64,000 nucleotides of DNA from Geothrix sp. 21YS21S-2 (GTDB taxonomy: Bacteria > Acidobacteriota > Holophagae > Holophagales > Holophagaceae). Shown one piece after another: positions 1 through 8,921 of the stretch (position 1 is its first letter; every line of letters begins with the position of its first letter). A program made the translations under genes and the position numbers. The notes beneath the pieces were generated by a model, which saw only the letters and a list, made by a program, of their open reading frames with translations, ran no database searches and had not been told where the DNA came from. The stretch covers positions 778,001 to 842,000 of the forward strand of contig NZ_CP132910.1 of assembly GCF_030846775.1 (NCBI RefSeq). The letters are read 5' to 3'.

Positions 1-72
1 TTCATGGTGAATCCAAGGAAAGGCCCGCGGGCGCGGGATTCCATGGATGCGCCGTCCGCTCTCGCGGTTCCG

Positions 73-600
73 CTATCTGGCCTGGGCCTGGACCGGCGGC
101 GCCCCCACCTGCAGCGCGTGCCAGCCCCAGCCGAGCCCCGCCGCCAGCAGGAGCCAGCCGATGGGGGACCGCGCCGCGATCCGCACGTCCTGCCAGGACG
201 GCAGCGCCGCATAGATGAGGTTTGCGATGACGTACACGGCCAGCGCCTCCCGCCACCCGAACACCGGCACGCCCCGCAGCCGCCAGACCACCAGGGCGTA
301 GGCCGCAGGCAGCAGGAGCAGCGGGGCCATGCCGATGAAGAAGGCGTTGTACCACCTTATGTGGGTGAAGCTCACCGAGCCCATGGCCCATCCCGTCCCC
401 TCCCGCCGGGGCAGGAGGTTGAAGCCCACCGGCCCGCCGTTGAGGAGGATGCCGAAGACGTAGTGGAGGGCCTCGTGGGCGAAGGTCCCCGGCAGCACCA
501 GCAGCGAAAACACCCAGAAGATCCGGCGGATCCCGTGGAGGCCGAAGAGGGCGGCCACGATGAGGCCGATGTAGATCCATTCGCGCGGGTGGCTAGGCAT
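73..600 (-). CDS. M50-like integral membrane metalloprotease homologue
   Basis: A 175-residue membrane protein. An HExxH zinc-binding signature (HEALH) sits in the second hydrophobic segment near residue 42, and further hydrophobic segments lie around residues 85-105 and 120-160. This arrangement is typical of M50-type site-2-protease relatives, where zinc is held inside the membrane. No conserved PDZ domain is visible and the protein is short for a full site-2 protease, so the activity is inferred. The start codon overlaps the stop of the upstream SRAP gene by 8 bases, so the two are probably translated together. A catalytically inactive membrane protein with a chance HExxH is the main alternative. 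Confidence 0.7.
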   Translation of the reverse strand: MPSHPREWIYIGLIVAALFGLHGIRRIFWVFSLLVLPGTFAHEALHYVFGILLNGGPVGFNLLPRREGTGWAMGSVSFTHIRWYNAFFIGMAPLLLLPAAYALVVWRLRGVPVFGWREALAVYVIANLIYAALPSWQDVRIAARSPIGWLLLAAGLGWGWHALQVGAPPVQAQAR

Positions 601-1237
601 CCAGGGGCTCCAGGAGGGAGGGGTCGTCGTTGCGCACGTTGCCCACCCGGGGCCCCACGGGGCGCACCTCGAGCCAGGCGTCGGGGCACGGGCGCAGCAG
701 CGCCGTCCCCCCCTCGTCCAGCCACCGGCCGTAGTCCTCCCGCGCCAGGATCACCGGCATGCGGTCGTGGATGGGGGCCATGGCCCCGTTGGCGGTGGTG
801 GTGATGATGGTGCAGGTCTCCAGGACCCCCGACGGCCCTTCCCAGCGGTCCCACAGGCCCGCGAAGGCCAGCAGGCCGCCCCCGGCGGCGCGGATGGCGA
901 AGGGCTGCCTGGGGGTTCCGGCGCGCCACTCGTAGAAGGCGTCGGCGGGGACGATGCAGCGGCTGCGCTTGAAGGGCGCGCGGAAGCTGGGCTTGTCCGC
1001 CACGGTCTCGGCCCGGGCGTTGGCCATGCGCGCGCCCATGGAGGGGTCTTTCGACCAGGCGGGGATCAGCCCCCACTGCTGCAGGACGATGACCCGGCCC
1101 GCGGCGCCGTTGCGCACCACCGGCACCGGCGTGGTGGGGGCGATGTTGTACCGCGGCTGGAGCAGCGCCTGGGCCTCGGCCTCGAACTGGGCTTCCAGGG
1201 ACTCGATGGGGGAGGAGAGGGCGTAGCGGCCGCACAT
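593..1237 (-). CDS. yedK: SOS response-associated peptidase / abasic-site shield (SRAP, YedK/HMCES family)
   Basis: A 214-residue protein with the SRAP layout. It begins MCGRY, so removal of Met exposes the catalytic Cys2, which in this family bonds covalently to abasic sites in single-stranded DNA. The family's NARAE segment carries the catalytic Glu, near residue 75. The PIHDRMP segment with the active-site His lies near residue 160. Length matches the family (about 220 residues). The protein protects replication forks from abasic-site breakage. It is divergent from the gene at 1312 and its stop overlaps the start of the membrane gene that follows. Confidence 0.95.
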   Translation of the reverse strand: MCGRYALSSPIESLEAQFEAEAQALLQPRYNIAPTTPVPVVRNGAAGRVIVLQQWGLIPAWSKDPSMGARMANARAETVADKPSFRAPFKRSRCIVPADAFYEWRAGTPRQPFAIRAAGGGLLAFAGLWDRWEGPSGVLETCTIITTTANGAMAPIHDRMPVILAREDYGRWLDEGGTALLRPCPDAWLEVRPVGPRVGNVRNDDPSLLEPLDA

Positions 1238-1311
1238 GCCCCGATTCTACCCCAGGGGAACCTTGGGGCCCCCGGTGCCATCGGTGAGGCTCGAGCCTGA
1301 ATCGTGCCGCC

Positions 1312-2379
1312 ATGCCCTCCGTCAACGTCCTAACCCTGCTCCTGCGGTTCGCGAACATCTTCTTCGTGGCCACCGCCCCGCTCCTCTGGCACCGCAACGC
1401 CGCCATCCTGAAGAGCACCCCCCTGCTGGGGCTGGGCGCGATCCTGGTGGTGGCCTGGGTGATCTACCGGCCCGCGGCCGTGCCCAAGGTCCTCACGCTG
1501 GCCTGGGTGTCGGACGCCCTGTGCGGGGTCCTCCTGCTCGGCCTCTTCGGCCTGCGCCTGGCGGCCCCGCCCTGGGTCTACGGGGCCTTCGCCCTGGCCC
1601 TGGGCGTGGGCATGGCCGGCACCGAGGTGGCCGCCATGCGCATGGCGGTGCGGTCCAGCCATCCCCCCGAGCTGCGCAGCCGGATCTCCTGGTTCAGCTT
1701 CACCAAGGCCCTGGGCGTGGGTTCGGGCTTCCTGGTGGGGGGGGCCGTGGCGGGCACCCCCCGGGCGGCGGTGCCCGCGCGGGTGCTGGTGGCCCTGGCC
1801 GGCGTGGCCATCGTCGCCCTGTCCGCGGCCATCGCCCTGGCCTGGGCAGACCCGGATCCCCCCGACCCCGCGGCGCCCCTGGAGGAGGGGCCCCCCCTGG
1901 CCGCCCTGGCCGGCATGGGCCTGATCGCCCTCAATTTCACGGTGATCAACCTGGCCAACGCCCTGATCCCCTACCGCCTTTCCCAGGCGTGCTCCCTGCC
2001 CAAGGAGTGGATCGGGGTGCTGCTGGCCGTCGAGGCCTACGCCCACGCCTTCGGCACCCTCGCGTTCAGGAACGGCCTTGGACCGCTGGGGGACCGGAGC
2101 TCGTACGCCGTGGGCCTGGGGGGGAGCGTCGCGCTCCTGGGACTCCTGGTGGCCTTCCCCCGCTGCGGACCGGGCGCGTGCCTGACCCTGCTGGCGGGCC
2201 TGGGCCTGACCTCGGCGCTGTCCTACATGGCGTCCACGATCCGGTTCTATGCCTGCGCGTTTCCCAGGGCCATCTTTCCCCGGGTCGCGGTGCAGAAGCT
2301 GGCGTCGAGCTCGGGGCGGGCGATGGGGAGCTGGCTGGCGTGGAGGGCCGTGGCCTGGCTGGACAGGGGGGGAGGCTGA
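1312..2379 (+). CDS. MFS-like multi-pass membrane protein
   Basis: A 355-residue protein with about ten hydrophobic segments separated by short charged loops, consistent with a truncated or 10-helix major facilitator relative. A central loop near residues 180-200 is acidic and proline-rich (DPDPPDPAAP), dividing the protein into two helical halves as in MFS transporters. No substrate motif can be recognised, so the cargo is unknown. It stands alone, divergent from the SRAP gene with a 74-base gap, and no clear Shine-Dalgarno sequence precedes the ATG. Confidence 0.7.
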   Translation: MPSVNVLTLLLRFANIFFVATAPLLWHRNAAILKSTPLLGLGAILVVAWVIYRPAAVPKVLTLAWVSDALCGVLLLGLFGLRLAAPPWVYGAFALALGVGMAGTEVAAMRMAVRSSHPPELRSRISWFSFTKALGVGSGFLVGGAVAGTPRAAVPARVLVALAGVAIVALSAAIALAWADPDPPDPAAPLEEGPPLAALAGMGLIALNFTVINLANALIPYRLSQACSLPKEWIGVLLAVEAYAHAFGTLAFRNGLGPLGDRSSYAVGLGGSVALLGLLVAFPRCGPGACLTLLAGLGLTSALSYMASTIRFYACAFPRAIFPRVAVQKLASSSGRAMGSWLAWRAVAWLDRGGG

Positions 2380-2459
2380 AGGCTGTTTTTTCCTCATGAT
2401 TCCCCATATGGACAGGGGCCTCCGGGCGGAGGACAATGCCACACCCTCCGGAGTCACCC

Positions 2460-3986
2460 ATGCCGCTGCTCACCCGCGCCGAAGCAACCCGCTACGAGGA
2501 GACCTCCCGCCACGCCGACGTCATGGCCTTCATCGCGGGGCTCTCGGCCCGGGGGGACCGGCGGCTTCACGTGACCTCCTTCGGGGCCAGCCCCCAGGGG
2601 CGCGAGCTGCCGCTGCTGGTGCTCTCGTCCCACGCCGTCACGACGCCCATGGAGGCCCGGGCCCTGGGGCTGCCGGTGGTGCTTGTGATCAGCGGGATCC
2701 ACGCGGGCGAGGTGGAGGGCAAGGAGGGCTGCCTGATGCTGGTCCGGGACCTGCTGGACGGAACGCACGGCGGAGACCTGCTGGCGGAAGTCACGCTCGT
2801 CGTGGCGCCGCTCTTCAACCCCGACGGCAACGACGCCATCGAGCCGGGGAACCGCAGGCTGCACCTCCCCAAGCTCACCGGGCAGCTGGGCCCCGACAAC
2901 GGCGTGGGCACCCGGGTGAACGGCTCGGGCATCAACCTCAACCGCGACTACATGCGCCAGGAGACCCTGGAGATGCGCCTGCTCCAGACCCGGGTGTGCC
3001 AGGAATGGGAACCGGACCTCACCATCGACAACCACGCCACCAACGGGTCCGTGCACCGCTTCTCCATGACCTACGACATCCCCCACACCATCGAGAGCGG
3101 CCGCGCCGAACCCATCGACTACATGCGCGAGGTCCTCCTGCCCCCGGTCACCGCCGCCCTCAAGGCCAACCACGGCCTGGACGCGGGCTGGTACGGCAAC
3201 TTCGTGGAGGACGAGCGGGTGCTGGACGCCGACGGCGACGCCGATCCGCGCTCCCCGGTGCGCGAAGGCTGGATGACCTACCCCCACCACCCCCGCTTCG
3301 GCAGCAACTACCGGGGCCTCACCAGCCGCATGGACCTCCTGCTGGAGTGCTACTCCTACATCACCTTCGAGGAGCGGGTGCGCACCGCCTACGCCTTCAT
3401 GCTCGAGACCCTGCGCTTCGTGGCCGCCCACCGGGACGACGTGGTGCAGACCGTGGCCTCCTGCCGCGCCCCCAGGGACCGCATCGCCGTGCGCTACCGC
3501 CTCGAACGCGCCAAGGCCCCCGTCACCATCCTCACCCGCACCCCCCGCACCCTGGAGGGCGAGCCCAGCTCCATCGTCCTGCCCCACCTGTCCCGCTTCG
3601 TGGGCAGCCTCGTGGTGCCGCGGCCCCGGGCCTACCTGGTGCCCGCCGGCGTGGGCGAGGCGCTCAAGGGCCACGGTCTCGCCGTGGAGACGCCCTCGGG
3701 CACCTACGACGTGGACGTGCCCACCGTGGAGGGCCTGGGCGCCCAGACCGGCCGGGCCATCCTGGAGGCCGCCAAGGTGGGCGAGCTGTCCGTGTCCTGG
3801 CGCCGGACCGCCCGCATCGCCCCGGCCGGCTCCGTCCTGGTGCGCACGGACCAGCCCATGGGCGCCATCGCGGTCTACCTGTGCGAGCCCGGGAGCGACG
3901 ACGGCGCGGTGGAGAACGGCCTCATTCCCGTCCCGGCCCAGGGTGCGGAGCTGCCCATCTGGCGGGTGGAGGGGGATCTGCCCTGA
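2460..3986 (+). CDS. M14 family zinc carboxypeptidase
   Basis: A 508-residue peptidase domain protein without an obvious signal peptide. Zinc ligands are seen as HAGE (His81, Glu84) and the later NHATNG (His192). The general base is probably Glu296 in LLECYSY. These define the M14 metallocarboxypeptidase fold, which removes C-terminal residues from peptides or cell-wall peptides. About 150 residues follow the catalytic domain and resemble a beta-rich accessory domain. The chosen ATG has GGAG six bases upstream. An in-frame ATG at 2436, preceded by GGAGG, would add eight residues and cannot be excluded. The S9 peptidase follows on the same strand. Confidence 0.9.
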   Translation: MPLLTRAEATRYEETSRHADVMAFIAGLSARGDRRLHVTSFGASPQGRELPLLVLSSHAVTTPMEARALGLPVVLVISGIHAGEVEGKEGCLMLVRDLLDGTHGGDLLAEVTLVVAPLFNPDGNDAIEPGNRRLHLPKLTGQLGPDNGVGTRVNGSGINLNRDYMRQETLEMRLLQTRVCQEWEPDLTIDNHATNGSVHRFSMTYDIPHTIESGRAEPIDYMREVLLPPVTAALKANHGLDAGWYGNFVEDERVLDADGDADPRSPVREGWMTYPHHPRFGSNYRGLTSRMDLLLECYSYITFEERVRTAYAFMLETLRFVAAHRDDVVQTVASCRAPRDRIAVRYRLERAKAPVTILTRTPRTLEGEPSSIVLPHLSRFVGSLVVPRPRAYLVPAGVGEALKGHGLAVETPSGTYDVDVPTVEGLGAQTGRAILEAAKVGELSVSWRRTARIAPAGSVLVRTDQPMGAIAVYLCEPGSDDGAVENGLIPVPAQGAELPIWRVEGDLP

Positions 3987-4104
3987 CCGGGGTGCGGGGG
4001 AAACCGGGTTTCCTCATCAAGGGCATGGGTTCGCCGCAGGAGCAGCGGGTGCTGGCTTTCCAGGGCCGCCGATGGGACAGTGGAGCCTTGCCCCCGGAGC
4101 ACCC

Positions 4105-6510
4105 ATGACCTCGATCCGGCTCGTCCTGGCCCTGGCGGCCCTCCTTCCCGCCTCGGCCCAGGCTCCCCTCGCCTTCCGCACGCCCCCCAAGGTGATCCAG
4201 GATCTGGTGGACGTGGAGACGCCGCCCTCGGCCCTGGTGGATCCCCGGGCCCGGGTGCTGGCCCTGGTCAAGCGCCCCGCCCTGCTGACTCTCGAGGACC
4301 TCGCCCAGCCCGAACTGCGACTGGCGGGACTCCGCATCAATCCCCGCACCCACAACCTGTCGCGCACAAGGACCCTGCGCGGCCTGGAGCTGCGCGAGGT
4401 GGCCACGGGCAGGGCCATTCCCGTCACGGGCCTGCCGGCGGACCTGCGCTTCGAGCATCCCGCGTTCTCCCCCACCGGCGCCCACCTGGCCCTGGTGGAG
4501 GTCCAGGCCGCGGGCCTGGCGCTCTGGACCGTGGACACCACGACGGGCCGGGCCCGGCGCCTCACGGAACCCGTGCTGAGCGCGGTGCTGGGTGCGCCCT
4601 TCGCGTGGAGCCCGGACGGCGCGGGGCTCTACGTCCGCGTGCGGCCGACCCTGGACCCCTGCCCCGAAGGCTCCGCCCTGCCCCTGGGCCCCGCCGTCCA
4701 GGAGGCCACCGGCGTGCGCGCGCCTTCGCGCACCTACCAGGACCTGCTCCACTCCCCCGCGGACGAGGCCCGCTTCGCCTACTACGCCACCACCCGCATC
4801 CAGCGCGTGGACCTGGAGGGCAGGACCTCCGGCGTGCTGCCTCCGGCCCTCTACCGCGGCATCCTGCCCGCCCCCGGCGGCGCCTTCCTCCTGGTGACCG
4901 AGCTCTTGCGGCCCTTCTCCTATCTGTTCCCCGAAAGCCGCTTCCCCGCCACCGTGCGCATCGTCACGGCCTCCGGAGCGCCGGTGGCCACCCTGGCGCA
5001 ACGGGGTCTCCAGGACCGGATCCCCGTGGACTTCGACGCCTGCGAGGCGGGGCGCCGGCGGTTCCAGTGGCGCGAGGACGAGGCCGCCACCGTGGCGTGG
5101 ACCGAGGCCCAGGACGGCGGCGCGCCTTCCCGGGACGTGCCCCTCCGCGACCACGCGTACCAGCTCCGCGAGCCCTTCACGGGCGCGCCCGCCCTGGTCT
5201 TCCAGGCGAAGTACCGCCTCCACGAAATCGTGTGGGGCGACGATCACACCGCCATCGCCGTGGAGAGCTGGTGGAAGACCCGCCGCGCCCGCACGAGCCT
5301 GGTGGACCCGTCCCGGGGCGGCCCGGGGCGGCTGCTCTTCGAGCGCTCCTCCGAGGACGCCTACGGGGACCCCGGCGACTTCGTCACCGCCCGCAACGCC
5401 TTCAACCGCATGACGCTGCTCTTCAGCCAGGACCGCAAGCGCCTCTTCCTCGAGGGCGAGGGCTGCGGACCCAAGGGCAACCGCCCCTTCCTGGACGCCT
5501 ACGACCCGGCCACGGGCAAGGCGGAGCGGCTCTGGCAGGCCGACGGCGCCACCACGTACGAGCACATCGTGCGCGTGCTGGACCCCTCCCGGCTCCTCAC
5601 GCAGATCCAGGGACCCGCGCGCTTCCCCGACCTGAACCTGCGCACCCTCGGGAAGAAGCCCTCCCTGCAGCCCCTCACGCACACCGAGAATCCCTACAAG
5701 GCCCTGGCGGGCGTCTCCCGCACGACGCTCCACTACAAGCGCGCCGACGGCGTGGACCTCAGCGCCGTCCTGCACCTGCCCGCCGGCTACGATCCCGCGC
5801 GGGACGGGCGCCTTCCCGTGCTCATGGAGGCCTACCCCACCGAGTTCAAGGACGCCGCCAACGCCGGCCAGGTGAAGGAATCCCCCAACCTCTTCTCCGC
5901 CCCCCGCTGGTCCATGCCGCTCTACTGGACCCTGCGCGGCTACGCGGTGCTCGAGAACGCCAGGTTTCCCATCGTCGGCCAGGGCGCCGCGGAACCCAAC
6001 GACACCTACATCGAGCAGCTGGTGGCCAACGCCAAGGCGGCCATCGACGAGCTGGACCGCCTGGGGGTGGGCGACCGCAGGCGCGTGGCCTGCATGGGGC
6101 ATTCGTACGGCGCCTTCATGGTGGCCAACCTCCTGGCCCACTCCGATCTCTTCGCCGCCGGCATCGCCCGCAGCGGCGCCTACAACCGCACGCTCACGCC
6201 CTTCGGCTTCCAGGCCGAGGAGCGCACCTACTGGCAGGCTCCGGGGGTCTACCACGCCATGTCGCCCTTCGACGCGGCCGGGCAGATCAAGGCGCCCATC
6301 CTCCTCATCCACGGCGACGCCGACAACAATCCGGGCACGTTCACCCTGCAGAGCGAACGCCTCTTCCAGGCCATCAAGGGCCTGGGCGGCAGGGCGCGGC
6401 TGGTGCTGCTGCCCCTGGAGTCGCACAGCTACGCCGCCCGGGAGAACGTCCTGCACATGCTCTGGGAGCAGGACCAGTGGCTGGAGACCTACGTCAAAGG
6501 CCGAAACTAG
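4105..6510 (+). CDS. Secreted S9 family prolyl-oligopeptidase-type serine peptidase (glutamyl-endopeptidase-like)
   Basis: An 801-residue protein beginning with a hydrophobic signal sequence ending near ASAQA. Residues of roughly 30-540 form repeated beta-strand segments expected of a propeller, followed by an alpha/beta hydrolase domain. The catalytic triad can be read as Ser667 (GHSYG), Asp738 or Asp740 in the HGDADNN loop, and His774 (ESHSY). Overall order resembles the bacterial and chloroplast glutamyl endopeptidase branch of S9, though specificity is inferred. CGGAG stands five bases before the ATG. The stop overlaps the convergent alkyltransferase-like gene by four bases, so no terminator lies between them. 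Confidence 0.92.
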   Translation: MTSIRLVLALAALLPASAQAPLAFRTPPKVIQDLVDVETPPSALVDPRARVLALVKRPALLTLEDLAQPELRLAGLRINPRTHNLSRTRTLRGLELREVATGRAIPVTGLPADLRFEHPAFSPTGAHLALVEVQAAGLALWTVDTTTGRARRLTEPVLSAVLGAPFAWSPDGAGLYVRVRPTLDPCPEGSALPLGPAVQEATGVRAPSRTYQDLLHSPADEARFAYYATTRIQRVDLEGRTSGVLPPALYRGILPAPGGAFLLVTELLRPFSYLFPESRFPATVRIVTASGAPVATLAQRGLQDRIPVDFDACEAGRRRFQWREDEAATVAWTEAQDGGAPSRDVPLRDHAYQLREPFTGAPALVFQAKYRLHEIVWGDDHTAIAVESWWKTRRARTSLVDPSRGGPGRLLFERSSEDAYGDPGDFVTARNAFNRMTLLFSQDRKRLFLEGEGCGPKGNRPFLDAYDPATGKAERLWQADGATTYEHIVRVLDPSRLLTQIQGPARFPDLNLRTLGKKPSLQPLTHTENPYKALAGVSRTTLHYKRADGVDLSAVLHLPAGYDPARDGRLPVLMEAYPTEFKDAANAGQVKESPNLFSAPRWSMPLYWTLRGYAVLENARFPIVGQGAAEPNDTYIEQLVANAKAAIDELDRLGVGDRRRVACMGHSYGAFMVANLLAHSDLFAAGIARSGAYNRTLTPFGFQAEERTYWQAPGVYHAMSPFDAAGQIKAPILLIHGDADNNPGTFTLQSERLFQAIKGLGGRARLVLLPLESHSYAARENVLHMLWEQDQWLETYVKGRN

Positions 6511-7100
6511 CGTTTACCCTGGGTCCGCAGCGTGACCGAAGGGGCCTGCGCGGTGGCCCGGGCCAGTTCCTGGGCCGTGGTGGGCAGCGAGGCGGCGGTG
6601 AGGCCGGTGGATTCGCCGGGGACGATGTCCTCCAGGTTCCTGAGGAAACGGATCCAGGGCGGCAGCTTGCCGGCCTCCTCCCAGCCCAGCACCCGGTGGG
6701 TGGGAACCAGGATGGCCACGGGGCTGGCCCGCAGGGCGGCGGCGACGGCGTTGGCCTGTTCGGTTGCTTGCATCCGCTCGGCCAGGACCTTGAGGCTCAC
6801 GCACTGGCCGAACCCCAGCAGGAGCGTCTCCGCCCACACGCGCTGTTCCAGGGCATCGCCCGCCAGGTGGATGGGCAGGTTGAAGGTGCGCAGGGTCCGG
6901 CGGAAGTATCCGTCCAGCTGGCTCTTGAGGAAATCCAGAACCCGCGGCTCCCGGCGGTTCCGGGGCGTGAGGATGAGGGTGTCCTCGGATTCGGGCAGGA
7001 CCTCCAGGCGGCCGATCTTCCCCCCGTCCGCCAGCCCAACGCCGATCCAGCCCAGGGGGCTGTGGAGGTAATGGTGGAAGGGGATGGGGGGTGCTGCCAC
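6507..7100 (-). CDS. Alkyltransferase-like protein, MGMT homologue lacking the acceptor cysteine
   Basis: A 197-residue relative of O6-methylguanine-DNA methyltransferase. Both the N-terminal ribonuclease-like domain and the C-terminal DNA-binding domain are recognisable. In repair-competent members the active site reads PCHR. Here the same position reads PTHR, in the segment ILVPTHRVLG, so the acceptor Cys is replaced by Thr. The protein therefore cannot accept alkyl groups by the standard mechanism. It may only bind lesions, like ATL proteins, which usually have Trp there. The GTG start was chosen because GAGGAG lies seven bases upstream. Starts farther up (ATG at 7127, GTG at 7133) lack a ribosome site. 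Confidence 0.8.
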   Translation of the reverse strand: MAAPPIPFHHYLHSPLGWIGVGLADGGKIGRLEVLPESEDTLILTPRNRREPRVLDFLKSQLDGYFRRTLRTFNLPIHLAGDALEQRVWAETLLLGFGQCVSLKVLAERMQATEQANAVAAALRASPVAILVPTHRVLGWEEAGKLPPWIRFLRNLEDIVPGESTGLTAASLPTTAQELARATAQAPSVTLRTQGKR

Positions 7101-7158
7101 GGGTAGGCTCCTCGTAACCTTGAACATACGCACCGGGCGGCCCCGCGCACGGCGAAAT

Positions 7159-8841
7159 CTAGCGCGTAAGCTTCCGGTAGTGGATGCGGTGCGGCCCCGC
7201 GTCCAGGCCCAGCTGCTCGCGGCGGTAGGCTTCGTACTGGGAGTAGTTCCCGTCGAAGAACTCCACCCGGCTGTCGCCTTCGAAGGCCAGGATGTGGGTG
7301 GCCAGGCGGTCCAGGAACCAGCGGTCGTGGCTGATGATCACGGCCGAACCCGCGAAGGCCTCGATGGCCTCCTCCAGGGCGCGCATGGTGTTGACGTCCA
7401 GGTCGTTGGTGGGCTCGTCGAAGAACAGCACGTTGGCGCCGCTCTTGAGGGTGAGGGCCAGGTTCAGGCGGTTCTGCTGGCCGCCGGATAGCTCGCGCAC
7501 CTTCTTGGTCTGGGACTCGCCCGAGAAGCCGAACTTGGACATCCAGGCCCGGCCGTTGACGAGCTTGCCGCCCATCTCGATCATGTCGGAGCCGCCGGTG
7601 ACGGCCTCGTACACGCTCTTGTCGGGGTCCAGGCCCTGGCGCAGCTGGTCCACCACGGCCATCTTCACGGTCTCCCCGATGCGGATGGAGCCGGCGTCGG
7701 GGGCCTCCTGGCCCGCGAGCATGCGGAACAGGGTGGTCTTGCCCGCGCCGTTGGCGCCGATGACGCCCAGGATGCCGCCCCTGGGGATGGCGAAGGTGAG
7801 GTCCTCGAAGAGCACCTTCTCGCCGTAGGCCTTGCTGACGCCGGTGAGCTCGGCCACCAGGTCGCCCAGCCGGGGGCCGGCGGGGATGAAGATCTCCAGG
7901 TCCTTCTCCCGCTGGACGTTCTCCTGGCTGAGCAGGTTCTCGAAGCTGGAGATGCGGGCCTTGCTCTTGGCGTGCTGGCCCTTGGGGGACATGCGGATCC
8001 ACTCCAGCTCGCGCTCCAGGGTCTTCTGGCGGGCCTTGTCGGACTTCTCCTCCTGGGCCAGGCGCTCCTGCTTCTGCTCCAGCCAGCTGGAGTAGTTGCC
8101 CTTCCAGGGGATGCCCCGGCCGCCGTCCAGCTCGAGGATCCACTCGGCCACGTGGTCCAGGAAGTACCGGTCGTGGGTGATGGCGATGACGGTGCCCTCG
8201 TAGCGCTGCAGGTGCAGCTCTAGCCAGGCCACGCTCTCGGCGTCCAGGTGGTTGGTGGGCTCGTCCAGGAGCAGGATGTCGGGCTGCTGGATGAGGAGCC
8301 GGCACAGGGCCACCCGCCTTCGCTCGCCCCCGGAGAGGACGCTGATGGAGGTCTCCGGGTCCGGGCAGCGCAGGGCGTCCATGGCCTGCTCCAGCTGGGC
8401 GTCCAGGTCCCAGCAGTCCAGGGTGTCGATCTGGTCCTGCAGCGCGCCCTGGCGGGCCAGGAGGGCATCCATGTCCGCGTCGGGCTCCCCGAAGAGCTCG
8501 CTGATCTCGTTGTACTCGCGCAGCAGGGCAACCTTCACCGCGGCGCCCTCCTCCACGATCTCGCGCACGGTCTTGGTGTCGTCGAGCTTGGGCTCCTGCT
8601 CCAGGAGGCCGGTGGTGTAGCCTTTGCTCAGCACCGCCTCGCCGTTGAAGTCCTGGTCCACGCCCGCCATGATGCGCAGCACCGTGGACTTGCCCGAGCC
8701 GTTCAGGCCCAGGACGCCGATCTTGGCGCCGTAGAAGTAGGACAGGGAGATGTCCTTGATGACGGGTTTGTTGTTGTAGAATTTGCTCACCCGCATCATG
8801 GAATAGATGATTTCGGGCTGATCGGTGGTGCGCTTGGCCAT
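7159..8841 (-). CDS. ettA: ABC-F translational throttle protein EttA
   Basis: A 560-residue cytosolic ABC-F ATPase with two nucleotide-binding domains and no membrane segment. Walker A motifs are GLNGSGKST (near residue 40) and GANGAGKTT (near 360). Signatures LSGGERRR and LSGGQQNR precede Walker B segments LLLDEPTNHLD and LFFDEPTNDLD. The linker between the domains is charged and matches the P-site tRNA interaction motif region. EttA binds the ribosomal E site and gates the first elongation step according to the ATP/ADP ratio. The ATG encoding MAKRTTD is chosen because its length then matches E. coli EttA (about 555). It is divergent from mgtE with an 80-base gap. Confidence 0.95.
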   Translation of the reverse strand: MAKRTTDQPEIIYSMMRVSKFYNNKPVIKDISLSYFYGAKIGVLGLNGSGKSTVLRIMAGVDQDFNGEAVLSKGYTTGLLEQEPKLDDTKTVREIVEEGAAVKVALLREYNEISELFGEPDADMDALLARQGALQDQIDTLDCWDLDAQLEQAMDALRCPDPETSISVLSGGERRRVALCRLLIQQPDILLLDEPTNHLDAESVAWLELHLQRYEGTVIAITHDRYFLDHVAEWILELDGGRGIPWKGNYSSWLEQKQERLAQEEKSDKARQKTLERELEWIRMSPKGQHAKSKARISSFENLLSQENVQREKDLEIFIPAGPRLGDLVAELTGVSKAYGEKVLFEDLTFAIPRGGILGVIGANGAGKTTLFRMLAGQEAPDAGSIRIGETVKMAVVDQLRQGLDPDKSVYEAVTGGSDMIEMGGKLVNGRAWMSKFGFSGESQTKKVRELSGGQQNRLNLALTLKSGANVLFFDEPTNDLDVNTMRALEEAIEAFAGSAVIISHDRWFLDRLATHILAFEGDSRVEFFDGNYSQYEAYRREQLGLDAGPHRIHYRKLTR

Positions 8842-8921
8842 ACGTGGTTCTCCAGCGTCCATCATAAGCCAGGGGCGGCCCTGAATGGCTTCATGGTTCC
8901 AAACCCATTGAGGGAGAGCAC

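Noticed and set aside
3922-6456. Minus-strand 844-codon frame opposite the S9 peptidase
   Set aside because: Shadow of the S9 gene; the S9 frame has the full catalytic triad.
8842-8921. Magnesium riboswitch before mgtE
   Set aside because: The gap is only 80 bases and shows no M-box core.
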